Positions 44,999-54,364 of a stretch of 64,000 bases of DNA are shown here, one piece after another. Source of the stretch: Rhodobacterales bacterium HTCC2255 (GTDB taxonomy: Bacteria > Pseudomonadota > Alphaproteobacteria > Rhodobacterales > Rhodobacteraceae); NCBI GenBank assembly GCA_000153745.1, contig DS022282.1, forward strand, positions 602,027 to 666,026, read 5' to 3'. The notes under the pieces are model-generated. The model was not told the origin of the DNA and searched no databases. It was given only the letters and a program-made list of their open reading frames with translations. Every line of letters starts with the position of its first letter. Within the stretch, counting starts at the first letter, position 1. The position numbers and the translations under genes were made by a program.

Positions 44999-45991
44999 TT
45001 ATGCATTCACATCAACAACAACTCGGCCTTGTACTTGTCCTTTAAGGATATCTTTTCCTAATTTTGGCAAATCTTCTAATTTCGCATTAACAATCATACT
45101 TTCAAGTTTATCAAAGGGAAGTTCGCTTTCAATTCTTGACCATGCTTCTACTCGGTTATCATATGGCCTAAGTACACTATCTATTCCTAGTAAATTTATT
45201 CCACGCAATAAAAATGGAATTACAGTTGCTGGCAATCCAGCACCTCCTGCCAATCCAACAGATGCAATAGATGCCCCATATTTCATTTGACCAAGCACCC
45301 TCGCCAGCATTGCTCCACCAACGGCATCAATACAGCCCGCCCAAGTTTCAGATTCTAAAGGCCTTTTAACAGTTTCGTTAATATCTTCCCTTGCAACAAT
45401 TTGAGAAACCCCAAGAGATTTCAAGTAAGCCTCACTCTCTGGCCTTCCAGTTACACCAGCGACTTCATAGCCAATATTAGACAAAATGGCACTTGCCACA
45501 GATCCTACTCCACCTGCTGCACCTGTCACTAAAACAGGCCCATTATCAGGAGTTAAGCCGTGTGCTTCCAATGACATCACTGAAAACATTGCTGTAATAC
45601 CAGCCGTTCCAACTGCCATAGCTTGTTTTGTAGATATTCCATCAGGCAACCCAACTAGCCAATCTGCATTCACTCTAGTCTTTTGTGAGTATCCTCCCCA
45701 ATGAACTTCACCATAACGCCATCCCGTCAGAACAACCCTGTCTCCTGCTTTGTATCGAGGGTCGTCAGATGCTTCGACTACACCTGCCATATCTATTCCA
45801 GGGATATGAGGATAGTTTCTAACCATTCCACCACCAGATCCTAAGCAAAGACCATCTTTGTAGTTTACTGTAGAGTATTCTACCGCAACCGTAACATTTC
45901 CTTCAGGAAGTCGATCAATGGTAATATTTTCAATAGCAGCAGAGGTTTTGCCTTCATCGTCTTTGCGAACAATAAGCGAATTAAATGACAT
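44999..45991 (-). CDS. acuI: acryloyl-CoA reductase (AcuI/YhdH family)
   Basis: A 330-residue MDR-family enzyme of the AcuI/YhdH type: STVNYKDGLCLGSGGGMVRNYPHIPGID (in blocks) is the family's N-terminal hallmark, followed by AVGTAGITAMFSVMSLE and the NADPH motif VTGAAGGVGSVASAIL. It reduces toxic acryloyl-CoA to propionyl-CoA during dimethylsulfoniopropionate or 3-hydroxypropionate metabolism. The start MSFNSLIV at 45991 is chosen; GGAG lies six bases upstream. It stands alone, with 180 bases to the next gene. Confidence 0.86.
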   Translation of the reverse strand: MSFNSLIVRKDDEGKTSAAIENITIDRLPEGNVTVAVEYSTVNYKDGLCLGSGGGMVRNYPHIPGIDMAGVVEASDDPRYKAGDRVVLTGWRYGEVHWGGYSQKTRVNADWLVGLPDGISTKQAMAVGTAGITAMFSVMSLEAHGLTPDNGPVLVTGAAGGVGSVASAILSNIGYEVAGVTGRPESEAYLKSLGVSQIVAREDINETVKRPLESETWAGCIDAVGGAMLARVLGQMKYGASIASVGLAGGAGLPATVIPFLLRGINLLGIDSVLRPYDNRVEAWSRIESELPFDKLESMIVNAKLEDLPKLGKDILKGQVQGRVVVDVNA

Positions 45992-46183
45992 TAGATTCTC
46001 CAAATAGATTGAGTTACAAAAGACACAATTTTATGAGTTATGTCATCAAAAAAATAGATATATAATAAATTATTTATTTAGTAATTTACTTTGTAGATTC
46101 ATCTATAAATGCATCTTTGAAAATAAAATTTTCTGAACTTTTTTAGATAATGCAAAGCAATGCAGGTTGACCAAAATAATAAA

Positions 46184-47896
46184 TTACAAATCAGAATATG
46201 GCATAAGCCATTTTGGAATTTCATTATCTACACAACCATTTATTGAAGCATTTACACATGCTTCTAAGCTTCCAAAACGCACGTTTCGCCCTGTTAATCC
46301 TTTGCCGTAGTGCGCATATTTTCCAGAATTAGTTATCAATGCCTCCGTTTTTGATGGAAAAATTGGCTCTGTTATAGAACACCAACAAATATCTGGAACA
46401 ACTTGAACACTTAATTTAGAAAATTGTGATAGATAGCCCTGATCTTCTAATTTGCTAAGTGTTTCTCGACCAACAGTTAAAATAGTTGGAACAATTACTT
46501 TTTCATTTTTATGCATTAATAAGTCCAAAAATTGCATACATTCAGTTGTTGATGCGTGCGGACTTCCAATTGCTACCAAATCTATTTTGTTGCTTCCGGT
46601 ATTAAAATTTTGCCATAAATCATATAAATCACTCGGCATAATTATTTTAGATTTTGCATCTTCAGTAGTCGATAATTCACCTTCAGGCGTATGACCTTTA
46701 ATATGTAGCATTGGAGCAGCAGATGTAGTGCCAAATGCAGCACATAAAGCTTTCAAAGCATCATTATTAATTGAGATATTTTCGAGACCGTTTAATACCG
46801 GTATACCATTTGGTGATTTATGGCCTGCCAACCAACCTATCATTGGCCAAATAGCATCATCAAAATTTAAAGGTAAAGTGACTTGAATTTCACATACTGG
46901 TTTCCGGTTTTCTTCTAGATAAACACCTGTATTAGGAGTGCGACCTGTCATTGCAATGAATAAATCCAAATAATCTGGATGTTTTTGAGTGCGTGCTCCA
47001 ATTACAGAGTTTGCATAAATAACTGCGTTTGATTCAGACCATCCAATTGCTTCACCTTTTACTGGTATTGAATTTAGAAGATACGGTGCACATGTGAATG
47101 TAGGATAAGCACCCATTTTAACATATGCATCTGCAAGTCTGCTAGCTTTCCCACCGAGATCAGGAGCTACACCTTGTGATTTCCAGTTTTCTCTATCTAC
47201 TGAGATTGCGTTAATTGTAGTGGGGATAATTACACTTGCGCCCATATCAAGCATTTTTTCTGCAAAGTGGAGATTAGCATCATGCGCTAAAATACAGCCA
47301 TCAATATGCCCCCTGGACACATCAATCAATTTATCTGCATTTTGAGCAGCCGCCATTAAGCATAACACTTCCATAGCAATCTTTACCGCTTTACCATTGT
47401 CTCCTGCTAACATTTTTTTATCTGAATTGCTTAAATATATTTCATCTAAAGCAGGCTGAAATAAATCAATTAAAGTATTTGAAAAATGCAATTTACAATT
47501 ATCAATTTTTGCAAATTTCTCTTCAGATAATAAATTATATAGTTTTGGCACTAAACGTAGGACGGCAATATTCTTATCAAAAAGTCTTTCAGCTATCATT
47601 GCCCCAAGAGTTAATATATCTTCAGTTTCTCTGAATATTAGTGCAGCTGGAGCGTTTCCATTTTGTGCGAGCTGCAACAATACACCACTTCCACTACAAG
47701 AACCCCGCGATGTTGGCATTAATACAATTTTACCAGAAAGTTTTTCCCCACAATTGGGATGATGAATGTCAATTATAACACCAGTATCAGGATCAACTCC
47801 TCCCCAGAAACTCAAGCCCTCATCGCAAACAACAATATCAGAATCTACATCATTTTGCACATATATAATGGCATCATTATTTGAAATATTTTCCAT
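46184..47896 (-). CDS. aconitase X, fused swivel and catalytic domains
   Basis: A 570-residue protein joining the two parts of aconitase X. Residues about 1-140 form the swivel (DUF126) domain with GGVDPDTGVIIDIHHPNCGEK (split) and MPTSRGSCSGSGVLLQ; from about residue 155 follows the DUF521 catalytic domain with a conserved AHDANLHFAEKMLDMGA region and TGRTPNTGVYLEENRKP. Proteobacterial fused members have been shown to act as cis-3-hydroxy-L-proline dehydratases, while archaeal ones work in the mevalonate pathway. A hydroxyproline role is likely but unproven. No proline-catabolic partner is adjacent. Confidence 0.8.
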   Translation of the reverse strand: MENISNNDAIIYVQNDVDSDIVVCDEGLSFWGGVDPDTGVIIDIHHPNCGEKLSGKIVLMPTSRGSCSGSGVLLQLAQNGNAPAALIFRETEDILTLGAMIAERLFDKNIAVLRLVPKLYNLLSEEKFAKIDNCKLHFSNTLIDLFQPALDEIYLSNSDKKMLAGDNGKAVKIAMEVLCLMAAAQNADKLIDVSRGHIDGCILAHDANLHFAEKMLDMGASVIIPTTINAISVDRENWKSQGVAPDLGGKASRLADAYVKMGAYPTFTCAPYLLNSIPVKGEAIGWSESNAVIYANSVIGARTQKHPDYLDLFIAMTGRTPNTGVYLEENRKPVCEIQVTLPLNFDDAIWPMIGWLAGHKSPNGIPVLNGLENISINNDALKALCAAFGTTSAAPMLHIKGHTPEGELSTTEDAKSKIIMPSDLYDLWQNFNTGSNKIDLVAIGSPHASTTECMQFLDLLMHKNEKVIVPTILTVGRETLSKLEDQGYLSQFSKLSVQVVPDICWCSITEPIFPSKTEALITNSGKYAHYGKGLTGRNVRFGSLEACVNASINGCVDNEIPKWLMPYSDL

Positions 47897-48078
47897 TGAT
47901 AAGCTCCAAAAGACTACATAATCCGTTTAATCACTACCCAGTTGTGACACACTACATAAAATCATTTAATAGAATAAAGTATTAAATCTTATTTGAACAA
48001 ATTTCTTCATTTTTTTAATTTTAGAACTACATGATCGTAAAATTTAATTACTTAATTTATTAACAAGGCGCTTTTTAA

Positions 48079-49335
48079 ATGAATTTATCAAATAAATCCC
48101 CATCAGATCATATCGATAAATTTAATGAAGCATTCATTCCAACTCGTGAGGCAGGGTTGAAACGTCTAAAAGAATTTGCCCCATTAGCTGGTGAAATTTA
48201 TTCAAATAAGAGAAACTTTGATTTTTCTTCTATTGAAAAAAATTCTGTTTCAGCACTCTCTCCATGGATCAAACACCGGCTAATTACTGAAGAAGAGGTC
48301 ATAATTGAAATCCTTAAGTACCATAATCAACATTCAGCCATGAAATTCATTCAGGAAGTATTTTGGAGAGGTTATTTCAAAGGTTGGCTAGAACAGCATC
48401 CAACAGTCTGGTCTCATCACAATGACAAGTTAATTAAAGAATATGCTAAATTAGAAAATAATAGGTTTGTAAAAGAAAGTTACATGTCTGCCGTAAACGG
48501 GGAAACAGGAATAGAATGTTTTGATTTTTGGTGTGAACAATTAAAATCAACAGGATATTTACATAATCACGTTAGAATGTGGTTCGCGTCAATATGGGTT
48601 TTCACCCTCAAATTACCAATGGAGTTAGGCGCAGATTTCTTCATGCTACACTTAATAGACGCTGATGCTGCATCAAACACTCTTAGTTGGAGATGGGTAA
48701 GTGGCCTACACACAAAAGGCAAAGCATATGCAGCAAGGGCATCAAACATAGAAAAATTTACGAATGGGCAATTCAATCCATCAGGACAGTTAGTAGAAAA
48801 TATAGAGCCATTAATTGAGAATATTGATCACCCTCTAGTTTCGCTTCCCCAATTACACCAATCTATTGAAAAAGATGCAATTCTACTTCTTACTGAGGAA
48901 GATTGTAGTCCAGAAACGTCTCTTACTGACAACAATCTAGAAGTAGAAATATTACCACTATACCTTGATAAGAAATACCCACAATGGATTAAACCTAGTA
49001 AATCAGTAAGATCATTTTCTGACACTGCCATTCAAAATACGTGTCAGAGATTAGGCAAACCAAACGCAGAAGAAAGAAATAATACAAATTGGACAGACAC
49101 AATTTTGGAAACATCTGATAGGTTAGGTACAAAGAATATCATTATACCAAAAGTTCCAGTAGGCGCGGCTAAAAGCAAACTAAGGAAAATCAAAAAAACT
49201 CTTGCAGAGCATGATATCTATATCAATGAGCACTATAAAAACTACGATATGCATACATGGCAATATGCTTCAAAAGGGTTTTTCAAATTGAAAAAACAAA
49301 TACCCAATATACTTCATCAACTCGGCTTATCTTAA
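48079..49335 (+). CDS. photolyase/cryptochrome-superfamily protein with N-terminal FAD domain
   Basis: A 418-residue protein in which the FAD-binding photolyase domain comes first. FAD-domain motifs are IQEVFWRGYFKGWLEQHP, TGYLHNHVRMWFASIW, LIDADAASNTLSWRWVSG and ASNIEKFTNGQFNPSGQL, ending near residue 270. The remaining about 150 residues are not like a usual photolyase C-terminus and might be a Rossmann-like domain (RLGTKNIIIPKVPVGA, EHYKNYDMHTWQYASKGF). The N-terminal antenna domain is missing from its normal place. It may be light sensing or repair; it is divergent from the aconitase X gene. Confidence 0.75.
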   Translation: MNLSNKSPSDHIDKFNEAFIPTREAGLKRLKEFAPLAGEIYSNKRNFDFSSIEKNSVSALSPWIKHRLITEEEVIIEILKYHNQHSAMKFIQEVFWRGYFKGWLEQHPTVWSHHNDKLIKEYAKLENNRFVKESYMSAVNGETGIECFDFWCEQLKSTGYLHNHVRMWFASIWVFTLKLPMELGADFFMLHLIDADAASNTLSWRWVSGLHTKGKAYAARASNIEKFTNGQFNPSGQLVENIEPLIENIDHPLVSLPQLHQSIEKDAILLLTEEDCSPETSLTDNNLEVEILPLYLDKKYPQWIKPSKSVRSFSDTAIQNTCQRLGKPNAEERNNTNWTDTILETSDRLGTKNIIIPKVPVGAAKSKLRKIKKTLAEHDIYINEHYKNYDMHTWQYASKGFFKLKKQIPNILHQLGLS

Positions 49336-49353
49336 CAAAGCTTTGAACTTTGA

Positions 49354-49587
49354 TTAGATTTCTAGCCAGCCATTTTTTCTATATTGTGTAGCAATAATAT
49401 TTTTCGCAAAAAATGGATAAATGAACCATGAGACACCAAATGTGAATAAACCAATTGCCAAGCTTAAAACAAAATGGCGCCAGATTCCTTTATAAGCAAA
49501 ATAAAGTGACCCGAATACTAAACACCACAAAATAGAAAAGTTTGTAATGGTTTCTTGGTAACCATTATTAGGGTGCTCAAAAGTCAC
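49354..49587 (-). CDS. small membrane protein (DUF2628-like)
   Basis: A 77-residue protein with two hydrophobic helices (ILWCLVFGSLYFAYKGIWRH and LSLAIGLFTFGVSWFIYPFF) and a polar C-terminus, resembling short DUF2628 proteins. It probably sits in the inner membrane. The aldolase gene follows on the opposite side of a 29-base gap on the same strand. No function can be given. Confidence 0.6.
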   Translation of the reverse strand: MTFEHPNNGYQETITNFSILWCLVFGSLYFAYKGIWRHFVLSLAIGLFTFGVSWFIYPFFAKNIIATQYRKNGWLEI

Positions 49588-49615
49588 TTTAATTCTACTC
49601 CATAAAGGTAAATAT

Positions 49616-50389
49616 TTATTTTAGCTTTTCTCTAACATTACTTAAGGCATTATCGGTTGCTTTAGCAAGTAGATCACTATCAACAGCACTGGCTACAAAA
49701 GTAAAACCTTCATTTAAAAGCTCAGCAGCAAAATCTGTATCTAGAACTAACGTTCCTACAGGTATACCTTTTGAAATTAGTTTTTGAGCTACTGGTTTTA
49801 TTAATTTCCAAACATCTTCATGCATTGGCTGTCCTAAAAGCCCAATATCAGCGGCAATATCAGATGGTCCAAAAAATATCCCACTCACACCTTCAACTGA
49901 TCCGATTTCTACCGCTTTACTAATCGCCGCAGCAGACTCTATTTGAAGAATTATTGTAGTTTCATCTTCAATTTTTGACATATAATCAGAAATTCTACCA
50001 AATTTTGTTGCCCTAGATGAGCCAGACACTCCTCTAATTCCTTTTGGTGGGTATCTAGTTGCCGAAACAGCTTTTTGAGCTTCTTCAACACTCTCGATCA
50101 TTGGGAATACAAAACCTGGAGTCCCTAAATCAAGTAATCTTTTCACAATAACTGGATCATTCCATTCTGGTCGAACAAGTGCGGTAGTCCCACTCGAACT
50201 AAATGCTTGCAACTGACCCAGCACACTAAAATAATCGTTGGGTGAATGTTCCATATCAATGACTGTCCAATCATATCCTGAATGTGCAGTTACTTCAGCG
50301 ACAAACGGATTAGCAAGTGTCACCCAAAGGCCTATTTGCTTCTCACCAGCAGCAATTGCATGAGTAAATTTATTTTTTGCTAATTCCAT
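49616..50389 (-). CDS. HpcH/HpaI-family aldolase
   Basis: A 257-residue TIM-barrel class II pyruvate-type aldolase. Visible are GLWVTLANPFVAEV, VIDMEHSPNDYFSV, FPMIESVEEAQKAVSATRYPP, GIRGVSGSSRATKFG, metal ligand Glu in LQIESAAAI and Asp in FGPSDIAADIG. Members split 4-hydroxy-2-oxo acids to pyruvate and an aldehyde. It follows the hydantoinase B gene by 36 bases on the same strand, so it may act after ring opening in the same pathway. Confidence 0.84.
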   Translation of the reverse strand: MELAKNKFTHAIAAGEKQIGLWVTLANPFVAEVTAHSGYDWTVIDMEHSPNDYFSVLGQLQAFSSSGTTALVRPEWNDPVIVKRLLDLGTPGFVFPMIESVEEAQKAVSATRYPPKGIRGVSGSSRATKFGRISDYMSKIEDETTIILQIESAAAISKAVEIGSVEGVSGIFFGPSDIAADIGLLGQPMHEDVWKLIKPVAQKLISKGIPVGTLVLDTDFAAELLNEGFTFVASAVDSDLLAKATDNALSNVREKLK

Positions 50390-50424
50390 GAGTGCCCTTC
50401 TTGTTAAATTATTTTATTATATGA

Positions 50425-52128
50425 TTAAAAATCTTCGCCGTTTTCAATGGCTTTTTGAACTTCATCAACATCTTCTTTGTTAAGTCCATAATACTCAGCA
50501 GCAGTTTCTATAGATATATACCCTCGTAGAAGATCTCTTTTGACTTGATCAAGCGACCTGTCTTTAGCCTCTCCATAACCAGCTCCTCCTGGAAATGCCA
50601 TTATGACTTTTCTACCATTAGGTATAAATTGCTTTCCTTTTCCATTCATTTGAGTGCCATCATCTTGCTGAATTGTAGTTGGCGCACCAGCACCTCCCCC
50701 AGCACGGCCATTTGCAGGATGATTTACTCTATCAAACATTGCCTGAAAATCGAACTCATGACCGGCTTGAGCACCTACTTCCATATACTGCCCCAGTCCT
50801 CCACGTTGTTTACCATTTCCACCTGAGTCTGGACGTAATTCTTTTCTCCATATTATAACTGGTCCTGCATGCTCTGTAGCTTCTATTGGCATTGTCATGA
50901 CACCTGATGGAAATGCTGTTGCACTTAATCCGTCAAGCTCAGGTCTTGCTCCAGAACCACCCGAATTAAATGTTAAAACTTCAGAACGCTTTGCATTTTT
51001 ACTTAGCGTACTATCACTTGCTGGTCGAAGAGAAACTTGAAAATTACACAAGCATCCAGCACCCTCTGCTGGAACTATAGATGGCACAATTTTATCAAAC
51101 GCATTGAAAACTGCATCAGGAACAAAATGTCCAATAATGTGCCTCAAAGCAACTGGGGCAGGATGAACAGCATTCACTATTGTATCAACAGGTGCAATTA
51201 TTTCAAAAGGAGCTAGGGAAGCTGCATTGTTTGGTATTTCTGGTGCTATTGCTACTTTCAGTGCATAACATGCATAAGCCTTGGTATAAACAAGAGGACA
51301 GTTAATGCCTTTCTTATCAAGCCCAGAAGATCCAGTAAAATCCGAAATAATTTTATCATTTTGAATACTTATTTTTACTTTTAAATTAATTGGATGCTCA
51401 AAGCCATCAATCGTTAATTCTCCACTTGCAGATTTCTTTGGTAGTGATGCAATACGTTCAATTGTAGCCCTTCTAGAATTTTCAAAAATAAATTCGGCAA
51501 TTTTGATTAAATCAGAAATGCCAAACTCTTTCATCATATCAGTTAGACGACGATGACCTATCTCATTGCATGTTGAAAGCGCGAATATATCACCAACTAA
51601 TTGATCAGGTTCGCGTACGTTTCCCCGCACAATTTTCAATAAAGTTTGATCAACTTGTCCACGGTCAGCAAATTTCATTATTGGCAGGTATAAACCCTCT
51701 TCATAGATACTGGCCGCATCAGCTCCAAATCCCCTTCCCCCAATATCAACAATATGAGCGGTACAGGCAAAAAAACCAACAAGTTCTTTTTTATAAAATG
51801 ATGGTGTTACCATTGTTATATCATGCAGATGGCCTGTGCCTTCCCATGGGTCATTAGTAATATAAATATCACCTTCAAATATTTTATCTGTTCCAATTCG
51901 CCTTATAAAATGAGCAACTGCATCTGCCATAGCATTTACATGTCCGGGTGTCCCTGTAACTGCTTGCGCAAGCATCTGACCTTTCACATCATAAACACCC
52001 GCGGATAAATCCCCTGCTTCGCGAACAGAAGTTGAAAATGCTGTGCGAACAAGTGCTTGAGCTTGCTCTTCTACAACCGAAATAAGCCGGTTCCACATTA
52101 CTTGATAAGCTACATTAGAATGTTTCAT
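50425..52128 (-). CDS. hyuB: hydantoinase B / oxoprolinase family protein
   Basis: A 567-residue protein of the HyuB family: RLISVVEEQAQALVRTAFS near the start, DLSAGVYDVKGQMLAQAVTGTPGHV, ITNDPWEGTGHLHDITMV and a C-terminal GGAGYGEAKDRSLDQVKRDL. It is the partner subunit of the HyuA protein, whose gene overlaps it by four bases. Together they hydrolyse cyclic amides (hydantoins, 5-oxoproline) with ATP, or carboxylate related substrates. Confidence 0.85.
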   Translation of the reverse strand: MKHSNVAYQVMWNRLISVVEEQAQALVRTAFSTSVREAGDLSAGVYDVKGQMLAQAVTGTPGHVNAMADAVAHFIRRIGTDKIFEGDIYITNDPWEGTGHLHDITMVTPSFYKKELVGFFACTAHIVDIGGRGFGADAASIYEEGLYLPIMKFADRGQVDQTLLKIVRGNVREPDQLVGDIFALSTCNEIGHRRLTDMMKEFGISDLIKIAEFIFENSRRATIERIASLPKKSASGELTIDGFEHPINLKVKISIQNDKIISDFTGSSGLDKKGINCPLVYTKAYACYALKVAIAPEIPNNAASLAPFEIIAPVDTIVNAVHPAPVALRHIIGHFVPDAVFNAFDKIVPSIVPAEGAGCLCNFQVSLRPASDSTLSKNAKRSEVLTFNSGGSGARPELDGLSATAFPSGVMTMPIEATEHAGPVIIWRKELRPDSGGNGKQRGGLGQYMEVGAQAGHEFDFQAMFDRVNHPANGRAGGGAGAPTTIQQDDGTQMNGKGKQFIPNGRKVIMAFPGGAGYGEAKDRSLDQVKRDLLRGYISIETAAEYYGLNKEDVDEVQKAIENGEDF

Positions 52129-54209
52129 TTAAGAACCTTTAATCGCATATCTATAGAGCCATCTGATTGGCAAATTGCTGTTCGGTTTGCTGGAACGATT
52201 ATTGTTGTTTCATCTTCAGTAATGATAATTGGCCCATCAACACTCGATCCTGCAATCATATTATTTCTTAATACTACATCAACAACTTTAAAATCTTCTG
52301 TTTGATGATCATATAATTTACGCTGACCATCAGATGGCGTATTTTTAGTGTGTGAATTTTCCATTATTGATTTGACTTCTTCATGCGGTGTTGTTGCATT
52401 TACTGACCAAACTGTGATTTCTATATCCATTCCGTCAACAGCACGGCCAAACAACTTAACGTAATCTTCAATAAAACGTGATTTGAATATATCAACATCG
52501 GGTATCATTGCTTGATCCTTTGTTAATACAATTGGGATTTCCCACCCTTGACCAGAATAACGCATATAGACTTTAAATTCTGAAAGTATTTCACTTATAG
52601 GATCACAATCCTTTACAAATTTTGTAGCTTCTAATTGAAGTTCTGTAAAAATATTTTTAATTTTTTTATCATTAAAATTAGAAAGTGACATGTAAACAGA
52701 TCGATTAGCTTCAAAGCTGAAAGGTGCTCGTAAAAACCCTATTGCAGATCCTACACCCGCTCCTTGAGGAACTAGCAATCTATCTACCCCAAGCTTTTCA
52801 CACAAACGACCAGCATGCAGAGGTGCAGCACCACCAAATGCAATCATAGTGTATTGTGAAAGATCTTCACCATTTTCAACAGCATGAACACGAGCAGCAT
52901 TTGCCATATTTTCATCTACGACCTCAACCAATCCAAAAGCCGAAGTTATTGCATCCATATCAAGAGAATTACCCAAAACATTTTGCAATACAGTTTCTGA
53001 GGAGGATTTTTTGAGTTTAATTGATCCTCCAGCAAAATTTTCAGGATCTAATTTTCCTAAAACAAGATCTGCATCAGTTACAGCAGGCTTATCACCGCCC
53101 TTATTATAACAAGCCGGCCCCGGCTCTGATCCCGCACTTTCTGGCCCAACTCGTATTTGCCTCATAGCATCCACTTGTGCAAGGGACCCCCCACCAGCAC
53201 CTATTTCCACCATATCAATTACTGGTATTGAAATTGGCATGCCTGAACCTTTTTTGAAGCGATATGTTCTTGCAACCTCAAATACCCTCGAAGTTTTTGG
53301 TGTAAAATCTTTTATAAGACAAATTTTTGCGGTGGTTCCGCCCATATCAAAAGATAAAACCTTATCTAAATTATATTTTTCTGCGATATTTGCTGCAAAT
53401 ACTGCACCACCAGCCGGACCAGATTCAACTAACCTCACAGGAAAATTTGCCGCACTTTCGATTGAAATAATACCACCACCTGAATGCATTAAGAAAATAT
53501 TGCAATCTGCACCAGCTTCATTCATTTTTCCTTTCAATCGATCCAAATAAGACTTCATTAAAGGCTTGATATAAGCATTGGCGACAACAGTATTAAATCG
53601 TTCATATTCACGCATCTGAGGACTAACCTCAGAGGATAATGAAATCATAGTCTGTGGCATTAGCTCACAAACAACATCACGTACTAGTTTCTCGTGTGTG
53701 TCATTAGCGTATGAATGGATCAAACCAATCGCAACACTTTCATATCCTGCAACTGCGATTTTGTGGACAACTTTTTCAATATCTGCACGATCCAACGGAA
53801 CCAATTCATTACCATTTGCATCTATTCTTCCAGGTACTGTATATCGCATTTGGCGAGGTAGTAATGGCTCAGGCAAACTTAGATTTAGATCATATTGTTC
53901 AAATCTAGATTCAGTTCGCATTTCTATTACATCCCTAAAACCTTCAGTTGTGATCAAAGCTGTTTTTGCACCCCGCCTTTCAATCAATGCATTCGTAGCT
54001 AATGTTGTTCCATGAACGATTTGCTTTATGACAGAAGGGGATACTCTTGCTTTACTGCAAACCTGCGCCATTCCCTCAATAATTGCATTTTCTGGAGCGA
54101 TATAAGTCGTCAAAACTTTTGCAGAATAGGAACCTCCTGAAATCTCCAATACAACATCTGTAAAAGTACCACCAATATCAACACCAAGGCGTGCAGTTTT
54201 TTTCGGCAT
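52125..54209 (-). CDS. hyuA: hydantoinase A / oxoprolinase family protein
   Basis: A 694-residue ATP-dependent subunit: GVDIGGTFTDVVLE at the N-terminus, HGTTLATNALIERRGAKTALITTEGF, the LVESGPAGGAVFAA ATP-binding segment, and DMGGTTAKICLI. It forms a complex with HyuB. The aldolase downstream completes a three-gene unit. The substrate is not clear from sequence. Confidence 0.86.
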   Translation of the reverse strand: MPKKTARLGVDIGGTFTDVVLEISGGSYSAKVLTTYIAPENAIIEGMAQVCSKARVSPSVIKQIVHGTTLATNALIERRGAKTALITTEGFRDVIEMRTESRFEQYDLNLSLPEPLLPRQMRYTVPGRIDANGNELVPLDRADIEKVVHKIAVAGYESVAIGLIHSYANDTHEKLVRDVVCELMPQTMISLSSEVSPQMREYERFNTVVANAYIKPLMKSYLDRLKGKMNEAGADCNIFLMHSGGGIISIESAANFPVRLVESGPAGGAVFAANIAEKYNLDKVLSFDMGGTTAKICLIKDFTPKTSRVFEVARTYRFKKGSGMPISIPVIDMVEIGAGGGSLAQVDAMRQIRVGPESAGSEPGPACYNKGGDKPAVTDADLVLGKLDPENFAGGSIKLKKSSSETVLQNVLGNSLDMDAITSAFGLVEVVDENMANAARVHAVENGEDLSQYTMIAFGGAAPLHAGRLCEKLGVDRLLVPQGAGVGSAIGFLRAPFSFEANRSVYMSLSNFNDKKIKNIFTELQLEATKFVKDCDPISEILSEFKVYMRYSGQGWEIPIVLTKDQAMIPDVDIFKSRFIEDYVKLFGRAVDGMDIEITVWSVNATTPHEEVKSIMENSHTKNTPSDGQRKLYDHQTEDFKVVDVVLRNNMIAGSSVDGPIIITEDETTIIVPANRTAICQSDGSIDMRLKVLK

Positions 54210-54364
54210 ATATGAAACCTCAATTGATTATAAAAATATCAGTTTCTTTAATTTAAAACTCAATATAAAGTTAAATTCTTATATTATTTTACATAAACAT
54301 AAATATTGTATCAATTAATATTTTAATATAATTTTATATATAAATACAATTGGTTTATTGCAGA

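Noticed and set aside
49336-49353. CAAAG/CTTTG inverted repeat after the photolyase-like gene as a terminator
   Set aside because: Only five base pairs and no uridine run.
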